Origin: an uncultured Clostridia bacterium
GTDB lineage: Bacteria; Bacillota; Clostridia; TANB77; CAG-465
DNA: 10,545 nucleotides
Reading direction: 5' to 3'
NCBI GenBank assembly: GCA_934162655.1
Contig: CAKPJL010000032.1
Location: 1-10,545 of the forward strand
Made by a program: the position numbers and the translations under genes. Under the pieces are notes generated by a model that saw only the letters and a list, made by a program, of their open reading frames with translations, searched no databases and was not told where the DNA came from. Within the stretch, counting starts at the first letter, position 1. Each line of letters starts with the position of its first letter. Below are positions 6,126-10,545 of this stretch, piece after piece.

Positions 6126-6989
6126 TTAAATTTTATTAATAATACTCATTCCATAATTATCGTCTAATCTTTCAAATTGTTCAATAATACTTAATGCTAC
6201 AACATCACAAGAAATATTCTTTAAATTTCTATTATTTTGCAATTCTAATTTAATTTTACATTCTCACTAATATATAAAGTAATATATTTAGAATTTTCAA
6301 TAACAAAATTTCCACTATACTTTATATATGAATCATCATCTGGTGATGGCTCTAACACCATTTTATAAGTATTATTTATATATAATTCCAATTCAACTTT
6401 ATATTCCTCCATGCTACCAGCATATCCCAAAACTCTTTTTGATTTATATTTACCTATAATAGCCATTTTAACAGAATCAACATATGTGTCAATTGCTTTT
6501 ACAAGTGGCAATTCACTAGAATCATCTATTTTCTCAAACTCAGTTATATTAGAAAGAGCTGCAATTGAGCAAGAAGAAAGATCCATTTTTAAAGTTTTAT
6601 TTTCTGTTTGCTCAAACTTCAATTTTTCACTTATATCTATATAAGTATTTTCACTATAAACTCTGTTTATTAATAAATTAACATCTTTTCCTTCTTTTTT
6701 ATAAGTTCCTGTATATGCACCGTACATATCAGCATTGCTAAATGCTAATTGGAAAGTTTCATTTTCAATTATTTGTAATTCGTATGTAAAGTCATTAATA
6801 CTGCATCTATATTTTCCTATTATTTCATCTTTTGATATTTCGCTTTTAATTTTATTTTCTTCCTGTTCTAGTATTTCTCCTGTTTGTGTGTTTTCTATAT
6901 TCTCTTTAAAAATTACAAACTTTAATAGTGCAAAAATTCCAACAATTAATATTAATCCTATTAAAATTGCTAATACAACCTTTTTTCAT
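6126..6989 (-). pseudogene. membrane-anchored two-repeat protein gene, broken by two frameshifts
   Basis: I do not recognise the family. AAGGGG lies 7 bases before an ATG (6987-6989), but that frame stops after 25 codons. The frame one base over is open from 6985 to 6245; removing one A from the A6 run after the ATG joins the two. The restored N-terminus is MKK plus a 24-residue hydrophobic segment (residues 4-27), a membrane anchor or uncleaved signal, followed by a charged linker. Two copies of a ~111-residue, probably beta-rich domain follow (56-166 and 177-287), each starting IIGKY. The apparent stop (6245-6247) cuts repeat 2 short, but the frame from 6245 to 6129 encodes its missing end: SCDVVALSIIEQFERLDD parallels repeat 1 SCSIAALSNITEFEKIDD. 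One added base near 6250 would restore a 287-residue protein ending at 6126. In the sequence as given only a 160-residue internal ORF (6245-6727) has an ATG, and no ribosome binding site supports it. Confidence 0.8.
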
Positions 6990-7110
6990 TATATTTCCCC
7001 TTGATATAATATAAATTAAAAAATTTAAGTATTAAATACATCTTTTTTTAATATTCTTAAAAAGTAACTATTATTTTATATTTTATTAATAAAACACTAT
7101 ATTCATTTAA

Positions 7111-8424
7111 CTACATTTCACTATTCATAAAGTCTTTTAGTCTTTTACTTCTAGAAGGATGTCTTAACTTCCTTAAAGCTTTTGCTTCAATTTGACGAAT
7201 TCTTTCACGCGTTACATCAAATTCTTTTCCTACTTCTTCAAGAGTTCTCATTCTTCCATCTTGAAGTCCAAATCTTAATTTTAACACTTTAGCTTCTCTT
7301 GGAGTCAAAGTTTGCATTACTTCTTCTATGTGTTCTCTTAGCAACACATCTGCTGCTTGTTCAGCTGGTGACAGAGCATCTTCATCTGGTATAAATGTTC
7401 CTAGATTACTTTCGTCTTCTTCTCCTACTGGAGTTTCGAGCGAAATAGGTTCTTGTGCAACTTTTAACACTTCTCTTACTTTTTCAACAGGCATTTCTAG
7501 TTCTTCTGCTATTTCCTCTGGTGTAGGCTCACGCCCTAATGTTTGAAGTAGATGTCTTGAAGTTCTAATTAATTTATTTATAGTTTCAACCATGTGTACT
7601 GGTATTCTTATAGTTCTTGCTTGATCTGCAATTGCACGGGTAATTGCTTGTCTTATCCACCATGTAGCATAAGTGCTAAATTTATACCCTTTTGTTTGAT
7701 CAAACTTTTCAACTGCCTTTATAAGCCCTAAATTTCCTTCTTGTATCAAGTCAAGGAAATGCATTCCACGACCTATATATTTTTTAGCTATGCTTACAAC
7801 AAGTCTTAAATTTGATTCTATAAGTTGATTTTTCGCTTCTACATCGCCATTTACCATACGAGTTGCAAGTTCATTTTCTTCCTCATATGTCAAAAGTTTT
7901 ATTTTTCCAATTTCTTTTAAAAACATTTTAACCGGGTCATCAACTGCTAAATTATCTGTAAATGACATATCATCAACATCGTCTAGCAAAATATTTTTTT
8001 CAATTTCTGTTATATCTTCTAAGTTAGGCTCAATATCAAGCTCTGCTACTGAATTATCTAAGTTATCTCCTGTTGTATTTACTGAATCTTGTTCTAAAAT
8101 TTCAACTGGTTGTTCTTCTTTTGCATCATTTTCATTTATTTCTTTATTTGATTCTTTATTTTCTTGCTCTTGTTCTTCTTTTACTTCTTCTACATCAGGA
8201 TCAATAGTAATTTCAAGATTAGCCTTTGCAAGTTCATCATAAATTAAAGCTACTTGTTTTGGAGTTAGTTTTTCTTGTTCTATAAACTCTTTTAGTTCCT
8301 TATAAGTAATATCTTCTCTCTTTTTTACATTCTTTAAGAACTCTTTTAATTTAGGTGTTTTGATATCACTTATTTTTTCTTCTTTTTCTTCATTTAAAGA
8401 AACTTGTTCATTTTTCTTTCCCAT
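7111..8424 (-). CDS. rpoD: RpoD/SigA, primary sigma factor
   Basis: A 437-residue housekeeping sigma factor that directs RNA polymerase to -35/-10 promoters such as those seen across this window. Region 1.1 lies at about 24-77. A highly acidic, low-complexity linker (about 78-155, rich in E, N, D) follows. Region 1.2 starts at DPVKMFLKEIG (163-173). Region 2 includes NLRLVVSIAKKY (205-216) and the -10 recognition segment KFSTYATWWIRQAITRAI (248-265). Region 3 spans about 275-350, and region 4 (365-425) includes the -35 helix-turn-helix VTRERIRQIEAKALRKLR (404-421). It is some 60 residues longer than B. subtilis SigA, mostly because of the linker. The ATG is preceded by AAAGGAG, overlapping the dnaG stop codon 14 bases upstream, so the two genes form an operon. 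No strong terminator is visible downstream (6990-7110). Confidence 0.98.
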   Translation of the reverse strand: MGKKNEQVSLNEEKEEKISDIKTPKLKEFLKNVKKREDITYKELKEFIEQEKLTPKQVALIYDELAKANLEITIDPDVEEVKEEQEQENKESNKEINENDAKEEQPVEILEQDSVNTTGDNLDNSVAELDIEPNLEDITEIEKNILLDDVDDMSFTDNLAVDDPVKMFLKEIGKIKLLTYEEENELATRMVNGDVEAKNQLIESNLRLVVSIAKKYIGRGMHFLDLIQEGNLGLIKAVEKFDQTKGYKFSTYATWWIRQAITRAIADQARTIRIPVHMVETINKLIRTSRHLLQTLGREPTPEEIAEELEMPVEKVREVLKVAQEPISLETPVGEEDESNLGTFIPDEDALSPAEQAADVLLREHIEEVMQTLTPREAKVLKLRFGLQDGRMRTLEEVGKEFDVTRERIRQIEAKALRKLRHPSRSKRLKDFMNSEM

Positions 8425-8438
8425 TTTTTTAATCTCCT

Positions 8439-10238
8439 TTATTTTTTAGAAAGTTCTAATATAATTTGATTAAGTTCTACATTTAATATTTCACTTTCGT
8501 CTTTTGAAATATTTTTACTTAGTTCGTTTATTATCTCATCTCTTCTGATAATTAATGATTCTTTTTGCTTTTTTTGTAAAACTTCTTCTAGTAATTTTTC
8601 CTTATTTTCAGAAACATCTATATACATAACATCAGTTATTTCTTTTATTAATTCATCATCATCTATTTTTGATAATATATCCACCTTAGACAAGTCATAA
8701 TTAATGCTTAATTCTTTGATTTTATTATATATCTTTCTTAATTTTTCATCTTCTATGTTGTTTGAATCTATTTTATCAAAGATAGTATTTTGTATATTTT
8801 TATTTTTAGATAGTAAAAGTGCAATTATATACTTATCGTATTTCTTTTTATTATTATATATCATTTGCATTTTTTTGTCTATTAATTGACTATCAAATCC
8901 AATTTCATTTTCGATATTTTTATTTAGCTTTTTTTCTACCTCTTTAATTATTGGACCTTCTCCTATTTTATATTTTTTTGAAATTTTTTCTATATACATC
9001 TGCCTTTCAATATTATTTGCTATACCTGCTAAAATTATTGAAATACCTGTTAATAATTTTATCTTTTGGTCCATATTATTTAAATCTATACCATTTTCCA
9101 ACTTTTCTATCTTAAAATCAACTAATGATATACTATTTTTAAGACAATTCTTAAATCTCTCTAAACCATATTTATTTATATATTCGTCTGGATCCTTTGT
9201 GTCTTGTTTGTCAAGTTTTAATACCTTAACATTTAACCCTTTACTGCTTAAGATATTAAGACCTCTCATTGTTGCCTCCTGTCCTGCTGAATCTTGGTCA
9301 TATCCTATGATAACTGTATCTGTATATTTTTTAAGTAGCCTTGCTTGGTCATCCGTAAGGGCTGTCCCAAGTGATGCCACAGCATTTGTTATGCCAAATT
9401 TTTGAAGTGATACAGCATCCATATATCCTTCTACAATCAATATATATTCTTGTTTTTCTCTTTTTGCAAAATTTAGAGCATATAAATTTCTACCTTTGGA
9501 ATATATTTCAGTTTCTGGTGAATTAACATATTTTGGTAGTGATTTATCAAGAACTCTACCACCGAAAGCAATTACCCTATCTCTCACATCAAAAATCGGA
9601 AATATTAATCTATTATTAAATCTATTATAAAACTTACCATTATCGTTTTTTATTACTACGCCTACACTTAAAATTTCTTTTTCATTATATCCTAAATTTT
9701 GTAAATGTTTTATTAACTCAATGGCAGATCTATCATAACCTATGCCAAATTTTTTAACTGTTGTGGCATCTAAATTTCTTTTTATAAGATAATCTGACAA
9801 TTCAGATTTACCTTTTTTTAATGTTTCATTTAGACACTTGTTAAAATATATAGCAATATCTTTACTTACATCAAACATTCTATCTTTTGCGACATAATTT
9901 TCATTTAAATTTGCATTTTTAGTATAACTCCCTTTAATTTCATACTTAGAAAGATCAATATGTGCTCTGTTTGCTAGTAATTCTAAACTTTCAGTAAAAT
10001 CAAGATTTTCTATTTTCATTATAAAAGAGATTACATTTCCACCAACAGAGCAACCAAAACATTTAAATATTTGCTTGTCCTGTGAAACGCAAAAAGAAGG
10101 TGACTTTTCTCTATGAAATGGACACAAACCTATAAAGTTTCTTCCCCTCTTTTTTAGTGGGACATATTCAGATACAACATCTACTATATCAGTTACTGAT
10201 ATAACTTCTTCAATTAAATCATCTGAATAATATGCCAA
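8439..10238 (-). CDS. dnaG: DnaG, DNA primase
   Basis: A 599-residue primase that makes RNA primers for Okazaki fragments. The N-terminal zinc finger has C39, H42, C60 and C63 in CPFH...FKCFGC. The RNA polymerase core carries RFNNRLIFPI (206-215) and FGGR (225-228). The Toprim domain has VEGYMD (269-274), GYDQDSAG (312-319) and DPDEYI (349-354), the metal-binding acidic residues. The C-terminal third (about 430-599) is lysine-rich and diverged, as expected for the helicase-interaction domain. Length is normal. The start is TTG (10236-10238): a stop codon lies three codons upstream in frame, the zinc finger spacing fits, and AAGGTG stands about 8 bases before it. It is co-transcribed with rpoD. 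No clear promoter lies in the 43 bases before it, so transcription probably comes from further upstream. Confidence 0.97.
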   Translation of the reverse strand: MAYYSDDLIEEVISVTDIVDVVSEYVPLKKRGRNFIGLCPFHREKSPSFCVSQDKQIFKCFGCSVGGNVISFIMKIENLDFTESLELLANRAHIDLSKYEIKGSYTKNANLNENYVAKDRMFDVSKDIAIYFNKCLNETLKKGKSELSDYLIKRNLDATTVKKFGIGYDRSAIELIKHLQNLGYNEKEILSVGVVIKNDNGKFYNRFNNRLIFPIFDVRDRVIAFGGRVLDKSLPKYVNSPETEIYSKGRNLYALNFAKREKQEYILIVEGYMDAVSLQKFGITNAVASLGTALTDDQARLLKKYTDTVIIGYDQDSAGQEATMRGLNILSSKGLNVKVLKLDKQDTKDPDEYINKYGLERFKNCLKNSISLVDFKIEKLENGIDLNNMDQKIKLLTGISIILAGIANNIERQMYIEKISKKYKIGEGPIIKEVEKKLNKNIENEIGFDSQLIDKKMQMIYNNKKKYDKYIIALLLSKNKNIQNTIFDKIDSNNIEDEKLRKIYNKIKELSINYDLSKVDILSKIDDDELIKEITDVMYIDVSENKEKLLEEVLQKKQKESLIIRRDEIINELSKNISKDESEILNVELNQIILELSKK

Positions 10239-10267
10239 AAAAGTTCACCTTCCTTTACACACAAACT

Positions 10268-10294
10268 ACTTGTTACATATTTTATGCAACAAGT
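10268..10294 (-). other. long hairpin at the end of the membrane protein gene
   Basis: Minus-strand ACTTGTTGCATA, a 3-nt loop and TATGTAACAAGT form a 12-bp stem with one G-U pair. The TAA stop codon (10282-10284) sits at the tip. What follows is AGTTTGTGTG, not a T-run, so this is a poor intrinsic terminator; it may slow polymerase or protect the upstream 3' end while allowing dnaG-rpoD transcription. Confidence 0.6.
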
Positions 10295-10545
10295 AATTTT
10301 ATTCTTTCTTCTCTATTTAAGTATATATTTGATGTATTTACAATAGCTATAATAATTAACATGGCAGTAAATATTAGCTGATAAATAAACATATTTAAAT
10401 TAAAAATAACCATAAAAGAAAACATTAATAAAAACAGTAGTTTTATCATAGTAGATTTAGTATCATATCTTCTATTTAATACAAATGCTAATACTTCCAT
10501 AAACAATATATAAATAATTAAAACCGTATAATATGCTCTTGAAGT
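10282..10545 (-). CDS. multi-span membrane protein, C-terminal part only
   Basis: The frame is open from the right edge of the window to the TAA at 10282-10284, giving 87 visible residues; the 5' end lies outside. It contains about three hydrophobic segments: one in YYTVLIIYILFMEVLAFVL, one in MIKLLFLLMFSFMVIFNLN, and one in MFIYQLIFTAMLIIIAIVN, followed by a short charged tail (LNREERIKLLVA). A TTG at 10506 could be read as a start, but no ribosome binding site precedes it and the coding character continues upstream, so this is treated as the end of a longer gene. The family cannot be identified from this fragment. It precedes dnaG in the same direction. Confidence 0.6.
   Translation of the reverse strand, partial: TSRAYYTVLIIYILFMEVLAFVLNRRYDTKSTMIKLLFLLMFSFMVIFNLNMFIYQLIFTAMLIIIAIVNTSNIYLNREERIKLLVA

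Noticed and set aside
6245..6727. Stand-alone 160-residue gene starting at the ATG at 6727
   Set aside because: No ribosome binding site precedes this ATG, and the frame upstream of it encodes the first half of repeat 1 and a membrane anchor, so it is an internal part of a longer broken gene.
6980..6989. Programmed ribosomal frameshift at the A6-G run after the start codon
   Set aside because: The shift needed is +1, not the -1 of classical A-AAA-AAG sites. A second, unrelated frameshift at the 3' end would still leave the protein incomplete, so decay is the simpler reading.
6990..7110. Terminator after rpoD
   Set aside because: Only all-A/T inverted repeats are present (for example TTTTATTAATAAAA), with no GC-containing stem and no following T-run. 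Nor is there a convincing promoter for the broken gene; the -35 candidates are weak.
10282..10506. Complete 74-residue small membrane protein starting at TTG 10506
   Set aside because: No Shine-Dalgarno sequence lies before the TTG and the hydrophobic coding frame runs on to the window edge, so a truncated longer gene is more likely.

Overview
The window comes from an AT-rich, low-GC Gram-positive bacterium. The support is a complete ctsR-mcsA-mcsB-clpC operon (a Firmicutes-type protein quality control module), strong AGGAGG-type ribosome binding sites, TTG start codons, and a clostridial-looking 16S rRNA start. A member of the Clostridia or Tissierellia is the best guess; the species cannot be named from this sequence. 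Every gene lies on the minus strand, so the window reads from right to left. No plus-strand gene is supported.

Right to left: (1) 10545-10282, the C-terminal end of an integral membrane protein cut by the window edge, ending in a hairpin. (2) 10238-7111, dnaG (primase) and rpoD (housekeeping sigma factor), 14 bp apart and forming the usual macromolecular synthesis pair. (3) 6989-6126, a broken gene for a membrane-anchored protein made of two copies of a roughly 111-residue domain. It has one frameshift directly after the start codon and a second one about 40 codons before the true end. The second is revealed because the frame downstream of the apparent stop matches the missing end of repeat 2. 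(4) 6073-1620, the heat-shock operon: promoter, CtsR operator, ctsR, mcsA, mcsB, clpC and an intrinsic terminator whose loop holds the clpC stop codon. (5) 1617-985, a P-loop nucleoside/nucleotide kinase-like gene with its own promoter. (6) 972-376, a double zinc-ribbon protein with its own promoter and terminator. (7) 336-1, the two promoters, leader and first ~42 bases of a 16S rRNA gene that runs off the left edge.

Functionally, CtsR represses its own operon at a direct-repeat operator that begins directly next to the -10 box. McsB with its activator McsA phosphorylates arginines on substrates (and CtsR in family members), and ClpC unfolds the marked proteins for ClpP. dnaG and rpoD serve replication priming and general transcription. 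The remaining genes have no visible functional tie to these.

No new defence or mobile system was found. The most notable items are the doubly frameshifted two-repeat gene, a possible second inverted CtsR site over the -35 box, an altered glycine loop (GGNG) in the CtsR wing, and a G7 tract used as a ribosome binding site.
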